This document shows positions 7,808 to 18,698 of a DNA stretch of 64,000 bases, piece after piece. The notes beneath the pieces are model-generated. The model was not told where the DNA came from. It saw only the letters and a list, made by a program, of their open reading frames with translations, and did not search any database. Source of the stretch: Hymenobacter sp. CRA2 (GTDB lineage Bacteria > Bacteroidota > Bacteroidia > Cytophagales > Hymenobacteraceae); contig NZ_MVBC01000017.1 of assembly GCF_002007105.1 (NCBI RefSeq), positions 48,506-112,505 on the forward strand, read 5' to 3'. Position 1 is the stretch's first letter, and each line of letters opens with the position of its first letter. The translations under genes and the position numbers were made by a program.

Positions 7808-10081
7808 ATGCTGAAAATAAACAAGGAAGACGCGCTCAATTACCACCAGCAGAACCCCGCCGGCAAAATTGAGGTGGTACCCACCAAGCCCGTCAGCACC
7901 CAGCTTGACCTAGCCCTGGCCTACTCGCCGGGCGTAGCCGAGCCGTGCAAAGAAATTGCTGCCAACCCCGACGACGTCTATAAGTACACGGCCAAGGGTA
8001 ACCTCGTGGCCGTCATCAGCAACGGCACCGCGGTGCTCGGCCTAGGCAACATCGGGCCCGCCGCTTCCAAGCCGGTGATGGAAGGCAAAGGCGTACTGTT
8101 CAAGAAGTTCGCCGGCATCGACTGCTTCGACATCGAAATCGACGCCACCGACCCCGACGAGTTTATCCGGGTGGTGAAGGCGCTGGAGCCGACGTTTGGC
8201 GGCATCAACCTGGAAGACATCAAGGCCCCGGAGTGCTTCGCCATCGAAACGGCGCTGCGCGAGCAGATGAACATTCCGCTCATGCACGACGACCAGCACG
8301 GCACGGCCATTATTTCGTCGGCTGCGCTGCTGAGCGCCCTGGAAATCGTCGGCAAGAAAATCGACGAAATTCAAGTGGTCGTCAGCGGCGCCGGCGCGGC
8401 TGCCATCAGCTGCCTGCGCCTGTACCTGGAGCTGGGCCTGAAGCGCGAAAACGTGGTGGTGTTCGACAAGGACGGCGTCATCAACCCGCAGCGCACCAAC
8501 CTGGCGCCGCTGCAGATGCAGTTTGCCACCGAGCGGCCCGTCAGCACCCTGGCCGAGGCCATGGAAGGCGCCGACTTCTTCCTCGGCCTCTCCGCCGCCA
8601 ACGTGCTGGCGCCCGAGCTGCTGCTGAAGATGGCCCAAGACCCCATCGTCTTCGCGCTGGCCAATCCCGACCCGGAAATTGCCTACGAGCTGGCGCTGAG
8701 TACCCGCGAGGACATCATCATGGCCACCGGTCGCTCCGACCACCCGAACCAGGTCAACAACGTACTGGGCTTCCCCTACATCTTCCGCGGGGCCCTCGAC
8801 GTGCGCGCCACGGAGATTAACGAGGCCATGAAGCTGGCCGCCGTGCACGCCCTCACGGAACTGGCCAAGGAGCCGGTGCCCGACATGGTCAACAAGGCCT
8901 ACGGCGACAACACCCTGACTTTCGGCCGCACCTACCTGATTCCCAAGCCCCTGGACCCGCGCTTGATTACCACGCTGAGCCCGGCCGTGGCCAAGGCGGC
9001 CATGGAAAGCGGCGTGGCCCGCATCCAGATTACCGACTGGACGGCCTACGAGGACGAGCTGCGTGCCCGCCTCGGCGTGAACCAGAAGCTGATGAACCGC
9101 GTGACGTCGCGGGCCCGCTCGGCCCCGAAGCGCGTGGTGTACCCCGAAGCCGACAACTACAAAATCCTCAAAGCCGCTCAGATTGCCCACGACGAGGGCA
9201 TTGCCCAGCCCATCCTGCTGGGCCGGCGCGACCGAATTGAGCGCATTGCCCGCGAGAACAACCTCGACCTCGAAGGCTGCCAGATCGTCGACGTCATCAA
9301 CGACGAAGAAGCCAAGCGCGACAAGTACGCCGAGCTGCTGTTCCGCAAGCGCCAGCGCAAGGGCATGACCTTGTACGAGGCCAAGCGCCTGCTGCGCGAG
9401 CGGAACTACTTCGGCGCCATGATGCTGGAAACCGGCGAGGCCGATGCCTATATCACCGGCCTGACCAAAGATTACGGCAAGAGCATTCTGCCCGCTTTTC
9501 AGATCATCGGGGTGGAAGACGGCGTGCAGCGCGCGGCCGGCATGTATATCGTGCTGCACCGCAAGGGCCCGTTCTTTTTCTCGGATACCACCGTCAACAT
9601 CGACCCCACAGCCGAGCAGCTGGTGGATATCATTGGTCTGACGGCCCGCGCTGTGCGCTTCTTCGATACGGAGCCGCGCATTGCTGTGCTGAGCTACTCC
9701 AACTTCGGCTCGAACGTGGGGCCGCTGCCCGACAAGATGCGCCGGGCCACGGAGCTGGCCAAGCGCCGCTTCCCCGACCTGATTCTGGACGGCGAGATGC
9801 AGGCTAATACCGCCCTGAACCGCAACTTGCTGCAGGAACACTACCCCTTCTCGGAACTGGCCGACAAGGGTGCCAATACGCTGATCTTCCCGGGTCTGAC
9901 TTCCGGCAACATTGCCTACAAGGTGCTGCAGGAAATCGGTGGGGCCGAGGTAATCGGGCCGGTGCTGATGGGCATGCGCAAGCCGGTGCACATTCTGCAG
10001 CTCGGCGCCTCGGTGCGCGACATCGTCAACATCACGGCCATTGCCGTGTCCGACGCTCAGACTTATAATCAACCACTGTAG
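7808..10081 (+). CDS. maeB: NADP-dependent malic enzyme, MaeB type with phosphotransacetylase-like C-terminus
   Basis: 757 residues from ATG 7808; an upstream TTG at 7751 would add a low-complexity leader and is not preferred. Residues about 1-430 are the malic enzyme domains, including [10 protein letters not shown] near the start, the HDDQHGTA motif and a Rossmann-type [12 protein letters not shown] segment. Residues about 430-757 are a phosphotransacetylase-like domain thought to be regulatory rather than catalytic in MaeB. It converts malate to pyruvate and CO2 with NADPH formation, linking the TCA cycle to biosynthesis. It has its own terminator at 10089. Confidence 0.95.
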   Translation: MLKINKEDALNYHQQNPAGKIEVVPTKPVSTQLDLALAYSPGVAEPCKEIAANPDDVYKYTAKGNLVAVISNGTAVLGLGNIGPAASKPVMEGKGVLFKKFAGIDCFDIEIDATDPDEFIRVVKALEPTFGGINLEDIKAPECFAIETALREQMNIPLMHDDQHGTAIISSAALLSALEIVGKKIDEIQVVVSGAGAAAISCLRLYLELGLKRENVVVFDKDGVINPQRTNLAPLQMQFATERPVSTLAEAMEGADFFLGLSAANVLAPELLLKMAQDPIVFALANPDPEIAYELALSTREDIIMATGRSDHPNQVNNVLGFPYIFRGALDVRATEINEAMKLAAVHALTELAKEPVPDMVNKAYGDNTLTFGRTYLIPKPLDPRLITTLSPAVAKAAMESGVARIQITDWTAYEDELRARLGVNQKLMNRVTSRARSAPKRVVYPEADNYKILKAAQIAHDEGIAQPILLGRRDRIERIARENNLDLEGCQIVDVINDEEAKRDKYAELLFRKRQRKGMTLYEAKRLLRERNYFGAMMLETGEADAYITGLTKDYGKSILPAFQIIGVEDGVQRAAGMYIVLHRKGPFFFSDTTVNIDPTAEQLVDIIGLTARAVRFFDTEPRIAVLSYSNFGSNVGPLPDKMRRATELAKRRFPDLILDGEMQANTALNRNLLQEHYPFSELADKGANTLIFPGLTSGNIAYKVLQEIGGAEVIGPVLMGMRKPVHILQLGASVRDIVNITAIAVSDAQTYNQPL

Positions 10082-10088
10082 CGACTAG

Positions 10089-10124
10089 TAGAAAGGTTGG
10101 CGGTAGTACGCCAACCTTTCTATA
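10089..10124 (+). terminator. Hairpin terminator after maeB
   Basis: Perfect 14-base-pair stem (10089-10102 with 10109-10122), six-base loop GTAGTA, then TATAC. Both sides carry A/T runs. Confidence 0.8.
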
Positions 10125-10254
10125 TACTAATATCATTAGCTATTAAATCTAATTATCTTGGGACAAACAATGCCTTCTTATCGTTACTCTGCTTACCGGC
10201 ATTGCCCCTGGCCGGCTGTGCCTCGGTTCTTCCCTGAGTTCTTGAGTTTCTGAT

Positions 10255-10860
10255 ATGATTGCATACCTCGACGGTAAACTTGCCTACAAAGACCCTACGC
10301 TGGCAATTATTGACGTGCAGGGTGTGGGCTACGAAGTAAAAATCTCGCTGGCCACCTATTCCAAACTGCCCGGCGAAGGCGAAAAAGCCAAGCTCTACAC
10401 CTACCAGCACATCAAAGAGGACGCGCAGGCCCTCTACGGCTTTCTCGACCCGAATGAGAAGGCCTTGTTCATGCACCTGATTTCGGTGTCGGGCATCGGG
10501 CCGGGCACGGGCATCGTCATCGTCTCATCGATGTCGGTGGGCGAAATCCGTCAGGCCATCGTGCAGGAGGATGTGCGCTCGATTCAAGCCATCAAGGGTG
10601 TAGGCCCCAAAACGGCCCAGCGCATTGTGCTGGACCTGCGCGACAAGCTGCGCAAAGACGAACTACTGGCCAAAGCCGGCGTGGAAACCGTGCCGCTGGC
10701 TCGTCAGCACAATACCAACCGCTCCGAAGCGTTAGCCGCGTTAGTGACGCTGGGCTTCGCGCGGGCCGCGGCCGAAAAGACGCTGGATGGCATTCAGCAG
10801 AAGCACGGCAACGACCTGAGCGTGGAGGAATTAATTAAATTTGCTCTTAAGTCGAATTAG
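10255..10860 (+). CDS. ruvA: Holliday junction branch migration protein RuvA
   Basis: 201 residues, normal for RuvA. The N-terminal OB-fold begins MIAYLDGKLAYKDP and contains the GVGYEV signature. The central helix-hairpin-helix motifs are visible as SVSGIGPGTG and IKGVGPKTAQRIVLDLRDKL. The C-terminal three-helix domain that contacts RuvB is at about 150-201. It binds four-way junctions and loads RuvB. It lies directly upstream of sprA with only 39 bases between them, which hold a small terminator-like hairpin. Confidence 0.97.
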   Translation: MIAYLDGKLAYKDPTLAIIDVQGVGYEVKISLATYSKLPGEGEKAKLYTYQHIKEDAQALYGFLDPNEKALFMHLISVSGIGPGTGIVIVSSMSVGEIRQAIVQEDVRSIQAIKGVGPKTAQRIVLDLRDKLRKDELLAKAGVETVPLARQHNTNRSEALAALVTLGFARAAAEKTLDGIQQKHGNDLSVEELIKFALKSN

Positions 10861-10868
10861 GTTTCCGC

Positions 10869-10890
10869 GGGCCTTCGGGCCCTTTCTTTT
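10869..10890 (+). terminator. Small UUCG-tetraloop hairpin between ruvA and sprA
   Basis: GGGCC-TTCG-GGCCC (10869-10882) followed by TTTCTTTT. A five-base-pair stem closed by a very stable UUCG loop with a U-rich tail. It could end ruvA transcription or attenuate read-through into sprA. Confidence 0.55.
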
Positions 10891-10899
10891 CGCGCTTGC

Positions 10900-13800
10900 T
10901 TGACCACCGGTACTAAGTCTCTCACCACCCTTTCCTCCGTCGTTGTTGCGTCGCTGCTGACCTGGTGGTCCCAGGCCGAGCCCTCGACCCGTCCCTTTGC
11001 GTTTTCGCAATTGTGGAGCTGGATGGAGGCTCATCCGCACGCGCCGCTACTCACGCCGCCGGACACCACCCGTCCCGTCGCGGGCGACACCACGCGCTAC
11101 CGGTCGAGCCGGCGGCCCCGTGTGGCGCCCGAAGATAGGCCGGGCAACTTCCTTTCCGAGCGGCGCCGCCGCTCGCCACTGGTGCTGCCGTTGCCTTCCA
11201 ACGTGAAGCCGCAGGTGACGCTGGGCGACTCCCTGGAGTACGTGGACGTGGAAGAAAACGTTGGACAGGACATTGAGTTCCGCGACCCGGCCCGTTTGTC
11301 GTTCGCCGAATTTCAGCGCCTGCAGGAGCAGCAAGCCATCCGCAATTACTTCCGCACGAAATCGGAAGGCGGCGTGGCGGGCGGCCCCGGGGCGCCGGCC
11401 ACGGCCAAGCGCCTGATTCCGAAGATCTACCTGAACCCCACGCTGGGCCGCATTTTCGGCGGGGAGTTCATCGATATCCGTCCCAACGGCGCGGCCACCA
11501 TTTCGCTGGGCTGGCGCCAGAACTTCAACGACAACCCGGCGCTGACCTTGCGCCAGCGCCGCACCGGGGACTTCAACTTCCAGCAGAACTTCAACCTGAA
11601 CCTGAGCGGACAGATCGGGGACAAGCTGAAGATTCTGTTCAACTACGACACGCGGGCGGCCTTCGACTTCGAAAACCAGATCAAGGCTGATTTCACGGGC
11701 TACGACACGGACATCATCCGCAAAGTGGAGATGGGCAACGTGTCGTTGCCGCTGAACAACTCGTTGGTGCAGGGTGGGCAGAACCTGTTCGGGGTGAAGA
11801 CGCAGCTGCAATTCGGGCGCCTGAGCGTGACCGGCGTGGCGGCCCAGATGCGCGGCACGGCCGACGAAGTGCGCGTGCAGAACGGGGCCCAGTCGCGCAA
11901 CTTCGAACTCAAGGCTTCCCAATACGAGGCCAACCGCCATTTCTTCCTCTCGCAATTCTTCCGCGAGCGGTACGACGCCTCGTTGCGCAACCTGCCTACG
12001 GTGCAGAGCGGCATTGAAATCCGGCGCGTGGAGGTGTACATCACCAACGACAACCGCACCACCGAGACGCTGCGCAACGTGGTGGCCCTGCAGGACGTGG
12101 GCGAGCCGCGGCGGTTGTACCGCAGAACCTTCGTCAACCAAACCCAGCTAAACGCTCCGCCGGCCAACGCGGCCAACACCTTGCTTTCCACGGTGCTGAA
12201 CACCAGCACCACGCGGGCGCGCGACGTGCAGCAGGTGGATGATTACCTGCAGACTGGGCTAAAGCTGGAAAAGACGGTGGACTATGAACGCGTGCGGGCC
12301 CGCAAGCTTGATCCGCGCGAATACACCTTCAACGCCCAGCTTGGCTACCTCTCGCTCAACACGCCGCTGCTGCCGGAGCAGGTCCTGAGCGTTTCGTACG
12401 AGTACACGTTCAACGGCCGCTCCTTCAAGGTGGGCGAGCTGTCGGATGACTACGGCCCCAACGTGCCCGAAACCGGGGTGGTGTACCTCAAGCTGCTGCG
12501 CGCCACCAACCCCGGCGTGGGCCTGGTCAATGCCGGCGACCCGACGGTAAACTTTCCTTCGCCCACCAACCCCAACGGCAACGACCGGCTGCGCAACGGC
12601 AACCTGCCGGTGTTCGACCTGATGATGAAAAACATCTACGCGTTGAACGCCTCGCAGCTCAGCCGCGACCAGTTCCGCCTGGACATCATCTACAAGGACG
12701 ACGCCACCGGCGTCGACCTGCTGTCGTTGAAAGAGGGCACGCGAATTCAGAACATTCCGCTGACGCAGGTGCTGAACCTGGACAACGTCAACCCCAACAA
12801 CGACCGGCCCTCCGACGGCAACTTTGACTTTCTGCCGGGTCTCACCATCGACCCGGAGCTGGGTAAGATCATCTTCCCGGAGGTCGAGCCGTTCGGCTCC
12901 TACCTGCGCGCCAAGTTTGACACGGTCACCGTCAACGAGCGGCCGCTGATCGACAAGTACGTGTACCCGCAGCTCTACACGCAGGTGCAGAGCGACGCGC
13001 AGCAGCGCCAGGAGAAGGACAAGTTCTACCTGCGCGGCCGCTATGCAGCCACCGCCACCGACGAAATCACGCTGCCGGGTATCCGCATCCCGGAAGGCTC
13101 GGTACGGGTATACTCGGGCTCCACGCTGCTGCAGGAAGGCGTCGACTACCAGGTTTTCTACGACCAGGCCAAGGTTAAAGTACTCAACCCCAGCTACCTG
13201 AACTCGGCCAACGAGCTGCGCGTGCAGTTTGAGCGCGACGCCGTGGTGCAGGTGCTGCCGCGCAAGCTGCTGGGCGCCCGTTTCGACTACAAGTTGTCGG
13301 ACGACGTGAACTTCGGGGGCACGGTAATGCACCTGATCGAAAACCAGGCCCCGGGCATTAACCGTGTGAACCTGGGCGACGAGCCGAGCAATAACACCAT
13401 CTACGGGCTGGACATGAACCTGCGCAAGGAGTCGCGGGTGCTGACCAAGTACATCGACATGCTGCCCTTCGTGAACACGAAGGCGCCCTCGACGGTGGCG
13501 TTCAGCGGCGAGTTTGCGCAGTTTGTGCCGGGTAAATCCCGCCTGGGCCGCGGCGAAGACGGCGTGTCGTACCTCGACGACTTCGAAAACTCCCGCACGC
13601 CCTACACCCTCGGCAATAATAACCCGGCCAACCCCTGGCGACTGGCAGCCACGCCCGAGCCCATCGTTCGGCGCCTTGGCTTATCGGGCCGCAACATCGG
13701 CAACCCGCGCGCCAAGCTGGCCTGGTACACCATCGACCAGACCTACTTCAACAACGGCCCCTCCAAGCCCGACAACGTCAGCAACGAGGACCTGAAGAAC

Positions 13801-16800
13801 CACTACACGCGCGGCATCACGCGCTCGGAGGTATTTCCGGGCCGCGACAACGGCCAGCTAGGCGGCAGCTTCGAAAACACGTTTGACCTGGCGTACTACC
13901 CGGCTGAGCGCGGCCAGTACAACTACAACCCCAACGTGAGCAGCGACGGGCGCTTTCTGAACCCGACCCAGTCAGCCGCGTTCAACCAGCGCAACTACGG
14001 CGGCATCTCGCGCGAAATCACGTTCGATACGGACTTCGACAACGCCAACGTGGAGTACCTGGAGTTCTGGCTGATGGACCCGTTCATCAAGAGCAAGAAC
14101 CCGGGCTCGACGTACGCCGACATCGACGACTCGGACCCGACCACGCCCGACGGCCCCAACACCAAAGGCGGCGAGCTGTACTTCAACCTGGGCACCATTT
14201 CGGAAGACTTGTTGCCCGACAAGGTGTACGAGTTTGAGAACGGCCTGCCTGACGCGGACGACACCGCGCAGCAGCAGAACGTACAGGAAACCGACTGGGC
14301 CCGCGCCACGCGCCTGCAGTTCCTCACCGACGCGTTCAGCAACGCGCCGGGCGGCCGCGACCGGCAGGACGTGGGCCTCGACGGCCTGACGCAGACGGAG
14401 GAACGGGAATTTTTCCGCACCATTCCGGGCGGGGCGTACGCCGACTTCGAAGACCCCTCCGCCGACGACTTCCGTCACCACCTCGACCCGTTCTACGACA
14501 ACAACGTGGCGGGCGGCACCAAAATCCTCGGCCGCTACAAGAACTTCAACGGTATGGAGGGCAACTCGCGCGCCCTCAGTGGCACGCAGAGCGCCACGGC
14601 GCTGCCCGATAAGGAGGACCTGAACCGCGACAACGTCATCAACGACACGGAGCGTTATTACGAGTACCGCATTCCGCTGAAGCCCGGCGCCGGTTCCGAT
14701 GGCCTGAAACCGGGCCAGAACTTCATTGTGGACCAGGTGACTAACCGCATCCAAGGCACCAACGACGACGTGACCTGGTACCTGTTCCGCATCCCCATTC
14801 GCCAGTACACCGGCATTCAGGGGGCCCAGACGGAATTTGGCTTTAAGTCGATTCGCTTCCTGCGCATGTACCTCACGGGCTGGGAAGAGCCCACCGTGCT
14901 CCGCTTCGTGCAGATGCAGTTCGTGGCCAACCAGTGGCGGCGCTACCTGGGCGTGATTACCGAGCCCAATAGCGGCCAGACCGTCAACGTACCCAACGAC
15001 GCCGATGCCTTTGCCATTTCGACGGTGGGCATCGAGGAAAACGGTCCCTCCAACGGGCAGGGCGGCACCATTCCGTACGTTACTCCGCCCGGCATTCAGC
15101 GCGACCGGGAGTACGGCTCCACTTCCACCATTCGCCAGCAAAACGAACAGTCGCTGCGCCTGTGCGTGGAAGGGCTGAAGGAGGGCTACGCCAAAGCCGC
15201 CTACAAAAACGTGACCCTGGATTTGCTGCGCTACAAGCGCCTGAAGCTATTCCTGCACGCCGAAAGTGAAACCGCGGCCAACATTCAGGACGGGCAGGTG
15301 AAAGGCTTCGTCCGCTTCGGCACCGACTACACCCAGAACTACTACCAGTACACGCTTCCGCTGACGCTGACGCGCACGGTTTCCACCGACCCGAACAACA
15401 TCTGGCCCGAGGCCAACCGCATCGACGTGGCGTTGCAGGACTTTGTGGATGCCAAAGCTGACCGCGCCCGCGCCGGCTTTAGCCTGCTGGTGCCCTACTC
15501 CAAGACGCTGCCCAACGGCGCCACCATCACCGTACTCGGCAATCCCGACCTGAGCGCCCTGCAAGGGCTGATGATTGGGGTGCTGAACCCCGCCGACAAC
15601 GGCCCCGACCAATCGTTGTGCCTCTGGGCCGACGAGTTGCGCGTGCGCGACTTTGACCAGACCGACGGCTGGGCGGCTACCGCCCGCTTCAACACGCGCC
15701 TGGCCGACGTAGCGAATATCACCGCCACGGGCTCGTTCACGTCCGTGGGCTTCGGGGCCTTGCAGGACCGCCCGGCCCAACGCTCGCTCGACAATGTAAT
15801 GCGCGGCGACGTAAACGCGGCCGTGGCGGTGGAGAAGTTCCTGCCCGAAAAGCTCGGCCTGCGCGTACCCGTACTGGTACAGGCCGGCCACGAGAGCCGC
15901 TCGCCTAAGTACGACCCGCTCGACCCGGACATGGAGCTGTCGAAGTCGCTGGCCAGTAAGTTTGCCTCGGATGCCGACCGGGCGGCCTACCGCAAGGAGG
16001 TTATCGACCAAACCAGCAGCCGCTCCATCAGCGTGCTGAACGTGCGCAAGGAGCGCACCAACCCCGACCGGAAGCCCAAGCCCTACGACATCGAGAACCT
16101 GGCGGTGAGCTACTCCCTCACCGAGCGCCTGCACACCGACATCCGCACCGACCGCGACTTCACGCGCACCTATACCGGCGCGCTGGCCTACGTGTACCAG
16201 CCCACGCCCAAGTCGTACGCGCCGCTGAGCCAGGTGAAGGCGCTGAACTCGCCCTACCTGAAGTTTCTGCAGGAACTGAACTTCACGCCGCTGCCCTCGC
16301 GCTTCTCCTTCCGCGCCGACTTGGACCGCCGCTATAACGAACGGTTCCTGCAGCGCACGCAGGCCCAGGGCCAGGTGCCCACCACCGACGGCATCCCGGG
16401 CGTGTTCCAGAAAAGCTTCTTCATCAACCGCATCTACGACCTGAAGTGGGACCTGACGAAGAGCCTGATTCTGGACTACACGGCCACGAACCGCAGCAGC
16501 GTGGATGAGGGCGAAGGCCCCACCATCGGCGACGCTGACCCGCGCGCCCAGCAAAACCGGGACCTGCTCAAGCGCAACCTCAAGCGCGGCGGCCGGACCA
16601 CCAACTTCAATCAGCAGATTGCCCTTACCTACCGCCTGCCCCTCGACAAGTTCCCGCTGACGGACTGGCTGTCGGCCGACGCGCGCTATGCCGCCAACTA
16701 CTCGTGGCAGGCGGCGTCCACGGCCATCCGGGCCCCTCAGCTCGGCAAGCCGCTGACGGATACCTCCACGACGCGCGTCGACATTGGCAACACCATCCAG

Positions 16801-18522
16801 AACAACCAGGACATCAGCCTCAACGGCCGTATCGACCTGGTGAAGCTGTACAACAAGGTCAAGTTCCTCAACATCATCAACAACGCCCAGCCCAGCAGCA
16901 ACAGCCGCGGGGCGCAGGGGCTGAGCACGATGGAACGCCTGCGCCAGGGCCAGGGCAAGGGAGAACTGGCCAACCGCAAAGACCCCACGGCCAAGGGCAA
17001 CGAAGCGGATGGCGACTCGACGAAAGGCCCCGAACTGCGCGCCCTCAAGGCCGTGCTGCGCTCCTTGATGACGGCCCGCTCGCTGAACTTCACCTACACC
17101 CGCACCGCCGGTACGCTGCTGCCGGGCTACCTACCCAAGACGCGCTTCTTCGGCCTGAACAGCGACTTCTCGGCGCCTGGCGTCCCCTTCATTCTGGGCC
17201 AGCAGTATGACCTGGACGACCTCTACAATACGGCCCGGGACAACGGCTGGTACACCAGGCGCAGTGACCTGCTCAACACGCCACTGAGCTCGTTGCGCAC
17301 CGAGAACCTCCAGGTGCGCACGACCCTGGAGCCCATCCGCGACTTCAACATTCAGCTGGAGGCCCGCCGCCAGAAAGTGCTGAACCGCGAGACCTTCTAC
17401 CGCCTGCAGGTAAACGATTCGACACTGCAACCGTTCACCCGCCTGAACCCGGTTACGGGCGACGTAGAGCTGACGGGGGAACTAGCCCCACGCCTGCCGC
17501 TGGGCTCCGGCTCGTTCAGCACCTCGTTCTTCGCGCTGAATACGCTCTTCGGTGACCTGGACAAAAAGTCTATTTCGGATGCGTTCAACCGTTTCGTGAG
17601 CAACCGCGAAGCCATTCGCAACCGCCTGCAGGATGCCAACGGTACCCAAGGCCTGTACGGGTACAACTCGCAGGACGTGCTGATTCCAGCCTTCATCGAC
17701 GCTTACCGCGGCCGCTCGTCCGATAACTACAAGGCCAAGCGCTTCAACCCCTTTGGGCAGCTGCCCATCCCGAACTGGACGGTGCAGTATAACGGCCTCT
17801 CGAACCTGCCGCTGGTGCAGCAGTACCTGCGCTCCGTTACCCTGCGCCACGGTTATTCGTCGGAGTACCAGATCCTGGGCTTTACCACCTCCACCCTGTA
17901 CGAAAGGGAGCCGGAAGGATTCCCCAACCAGGTCAACCAAAACCGGCAGTACGTTCCTTATTACGTCATCAACCAAGTGGTGATAACCGAACGTCTGTCG
18001 CCGCTGATCGGGGTGAACTTCCAGACCCTGGAAAAATTCAACGGCACCCTCGACTACGGCATTGACCGTAACCTGGCCCTGAACACCACCAACGCCCAGG
18101 TAACGGAACTGCGCAGCAAGAGCATCACCATTGGCATCGGCTACACCACCAACCGCTTCCGCATCCCGTTCAAAATCGGGGGTGAGCAGCGCATCCTGCG
18201 CAACGAGCTAAGCGCCCGTCTTGACCTGTCCATCCGCGACAACATTACCGTGCAGCGGAGTATCGTGGACTACGTGGCCCCCACTTTCGACACGGCCACG
18301 CAAACCGTGAACCCCGGCCAGCCGGGCCGGCCCGAGCAGCAGGTGACCAACGGCAACCGCCAGTTCCAACTGCGGCCTACGGTTGACTACGTGGTCAACC
18401 AGCGCCTGAACCTGCAGTTCTATTTCACGCGCAACGTGTCGCAGCCCCGGGGCCAGACCACCTCGTACAAGAATGCCGCTACGGAAGGCGGTATCCAGCT
18501 CCGCTACAGCCTGTCACAGTAA
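10900..18522 (+). CDS. sprA: Gliding motility / type IX secretion outer-membrane translocon SprA
   Basis: 2540 residues, the usual size of SprA (SOV), the very large single-chain beta-barrel through which T9SS cargo crosses the outer membrane. The start must be TTG at 10900, because the next in-frame ATG is 41 codons inside. The TTG start gives a hydrophobic signal-like segment (SLTTLSSVVVASLLTWW). The whole protein is rich in alternating aromatic/polar beta strands and Asn/Arg loops, has the long RPFGQ-like and LNLDNVNPNNDR loop segments typical of the family, and ends in an aromatic/Leu-rich strand (GIQLRYSLSQ). Neighbours maeB, ruvA and gcvH are the arrangement I recall from other Bacteroidota. 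A strong terminator follows. Confidence 0.95.
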   Translation: MTTGTKSLTTLSSVVVASLLTWWSQAEPSTRPFAFSQLWSWMEAHPHAPLLTPPDTTRPVAGDTTRYRSSRRPRVAPEDRPGNFLSERRRRSPLVLPLPSNVKPQVTLGDSLEYVDVEENVGQDIEFRDPARLSFAEFQRLQEQQAIRNYFRTKSEGGVAGGPGAPATAKRLIPKIYLNPTLGRIFGGEFIDIRPNGAATISLGWRQNFNDNPALTLRQRRTGDFNFQQNFNLNLSGQIGDKLKILFNYDTRAAFDFENQIKADFTGYDTDIIRKVEMGNVSLPLNNSLVQGGQNLFGVKTQLQFGRLSVTGVAAQMRGTADEVRVQNGAQSRNFELKASQYEANRHFFLSQFFRERYDASLRNLPTVQSGIEIRRVEVYITNDNRTTETLRNVVALQDVGEPRRLYRRTFVNQTQLNAPPANAANTLLSTVLNTSTTRARDVQQVDDYLQTGLKLEKTVDYERVRARKLDPREYTFNAQLGYLSLNTPLLPEQVLSVSYEYTFNGRSFKVGELSDDYGPNVPETGVVYLKLLRATNPGVGLVNAGDPTVNFPSPTNPNGNDRLRNGNLPVFDLMMKNIYALNASQLSRDQFRLDIIYKDDATGVDLLSLKEGTRIQNIPLTQVLNLDNVNPNNDRPSDGNFDFLPGLTIDPELGKIIFPEVEPFGSYLRAKFDTVTVNERPLIDKYVYPQLYTQVQSDAQQRQEKDKFYLRGRYAATATDEITLPGIRIPEGSVRVYSGSTLLQEGVDYQVFYDQAKVKVLNPSYLNSANELRVQFERDAVVQVLPRKLLGARFDYKLSDDVNFGGTVMHLIENQAPGINRVNLGDEPSNNTIYGLDMNLRKESRVLTKYIDMLPFVNTKAPSTVAFSGEFAQFVPGKSRLGRGEDGVSYLDDFENSRTPYTLGNNNPANPWRLAATPEPIVRRLGLSGRNIGNPRAKLAWYTIDQTYFNNGPSKPDNVSNEDLKNHYTRGITRSEVFPGRDNGQLGGSFENTFDLAYYPAERGQYNYNPNVSSDGRFLNPTQSAAFNQRNYGGISREITFDTDFDNANVEYLEFWLMDPFIKSKNPGSTYADIDDSDPTTPDGPNTKGGELYFNLGTISEDLLPDKVYEFENGLPDADDTAQQQNVQETDWARATRLQFLTDAFSNAPGGRDRQDVGLDGLTQTEEREFFRTIPGGAYADFEDPSADDFRHHLDPFYDNNVAGGTKILGRYKNFNGMEGNSRALSGTQSATALPDKEDLNRDNVINDTERYYEYRIPLKPGAGSDGLKPGQNFIVDQVTNRIQGTNDDVTWYLFRIPIRQYTGIQGAQTEFGFKSIRFLRMYLTGWEEPTVLRFVQMQFVANQWRRYLGVITEPNSGQTVNVPNDADAFAISTVGIEENGPSNGQGGTIPYVTPPGIQRDREYGSTSTIRQQNEQSLRLCVEGLKEGYAKAAYKNVTLDLLRYKRLKLFLHAESETAANIQDGQVKGFVRFGTDYTQNYYQYTLPLTLTRTVSTDPNNIWPEANRIDVALQDFVDAKADRARAGFSLLVPYSKTLPNGATITVLGNPDLSALQGLMIGVLNPADNGPDQSLCLWADELRVRDFDQTDGWAATARFNTRLADVANITATGSFTSVGFGALQDRPAQRSLDNVMRGDVNAAVAVEKFLPEKLGLRVPVLVQAGHESRSPKYDPLDPDMELSKSLASKFASDADRAAYRKEVIDQTSSRSISVLNVRKERTNPDRKPKPYDIENLAVSYSLTERLHTDIRTDRDFTRTYTGALAYVYQPTPKSYAPLSQVKALNSPYLKFLQELNFTPLPSRFSFRADLDRRYNERFLQRTQAQGQVPTTDGIPGVFQKSFFINRIYDLKWDLTKSLILDYTATNRSSVDEGEGPTIGDADPRAQQNRDLLKRNLKRGGRTTNFNQQIALTYRLPLDKFPLTDWLSADARYAANYSWQAASTAIRAPQLGKPLTDTSTTRVDIGNTIQNNQDISLNGRIDLVKLYNKVKFLNIINNAQPSSNSRGAQGLSTMERLRQGQGKGELANRKDPTAKGNEADGDSTKGPELRALKAVLRSLMTARSLNFTYTRTAGTLLPGYLPKTRFFGLNSDFSAPGVPFILGQQYDLDDLYNTARDNGWYTRRSDLLNTPLSSLRTENLQVRTTLEPIRDFNIQLEARRQKVLNRETFYRLQVNDSTLQPFTRLNPVTGDVELTGELAPRLPLGSGSFSTSFFALNTLFGDLDKKSISDAFNRFVSNREAIRNRLQDANGTQGLYGYNSQDVLIPAFIDAYRGRSSDNYKAKRFNPFGQLPIPNWTVQYNGLSNLPLVQQYLRSVTLRHGYSSEYQILGFTTSTLYEREPEGFPNQVNQNRQYVPYYVINQVVITERLSPLIGVNFQTLEKFNGTLDYGIDRNLALNTTNAQVTELRSKSITIGIGYTTNRFRIPFKIGGEQRILRNELSARLDLSIRDNITVQRSIVDYVAPTFDTATQTVNPGQPGRPEQQVTNGNRQFQLRPTVDYVVNQRLNLQFYFTRNVSQPRGQTTSYKNAATEGGIQLRYSLSQ

Positions 18523-18541
18523 CCGCAGCGGGCGTAACAGG

Positions 18542-18590
18542 CAAACGGGGGAAGCGCAGCCATGCCGCTTCCCCCGTTTGTTTTTTGTTT
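18542..18590 (+). terminator. Terminator after sprA
   Basis: 15-base-pair perfect stem (18542-18556 with 18566-18580), nine-base loop, then TTTTTTGTTT. A textbook intrinsic terminator. Confidence 0.9.
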
Positions 18591-18698
18591 CAGGTCCGTG
18601 CCAGCCCGAATTCCCGCCGCGGCTGATGCCGCCATTCATTATCTTTGGCCGCCGCCAGCGTGCGGCTGGTTTACACTTTCTTTCCCTGCTTGCCCGAT

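Noticed and set aside
8042..10072. 676-codon minus-strand open frame opposite maeB
   Set aside because: A shadow of the GC-rich coding strand: the plus frame is a full, well conserved malic enzyme, and the minus frame has no recognisable motif.
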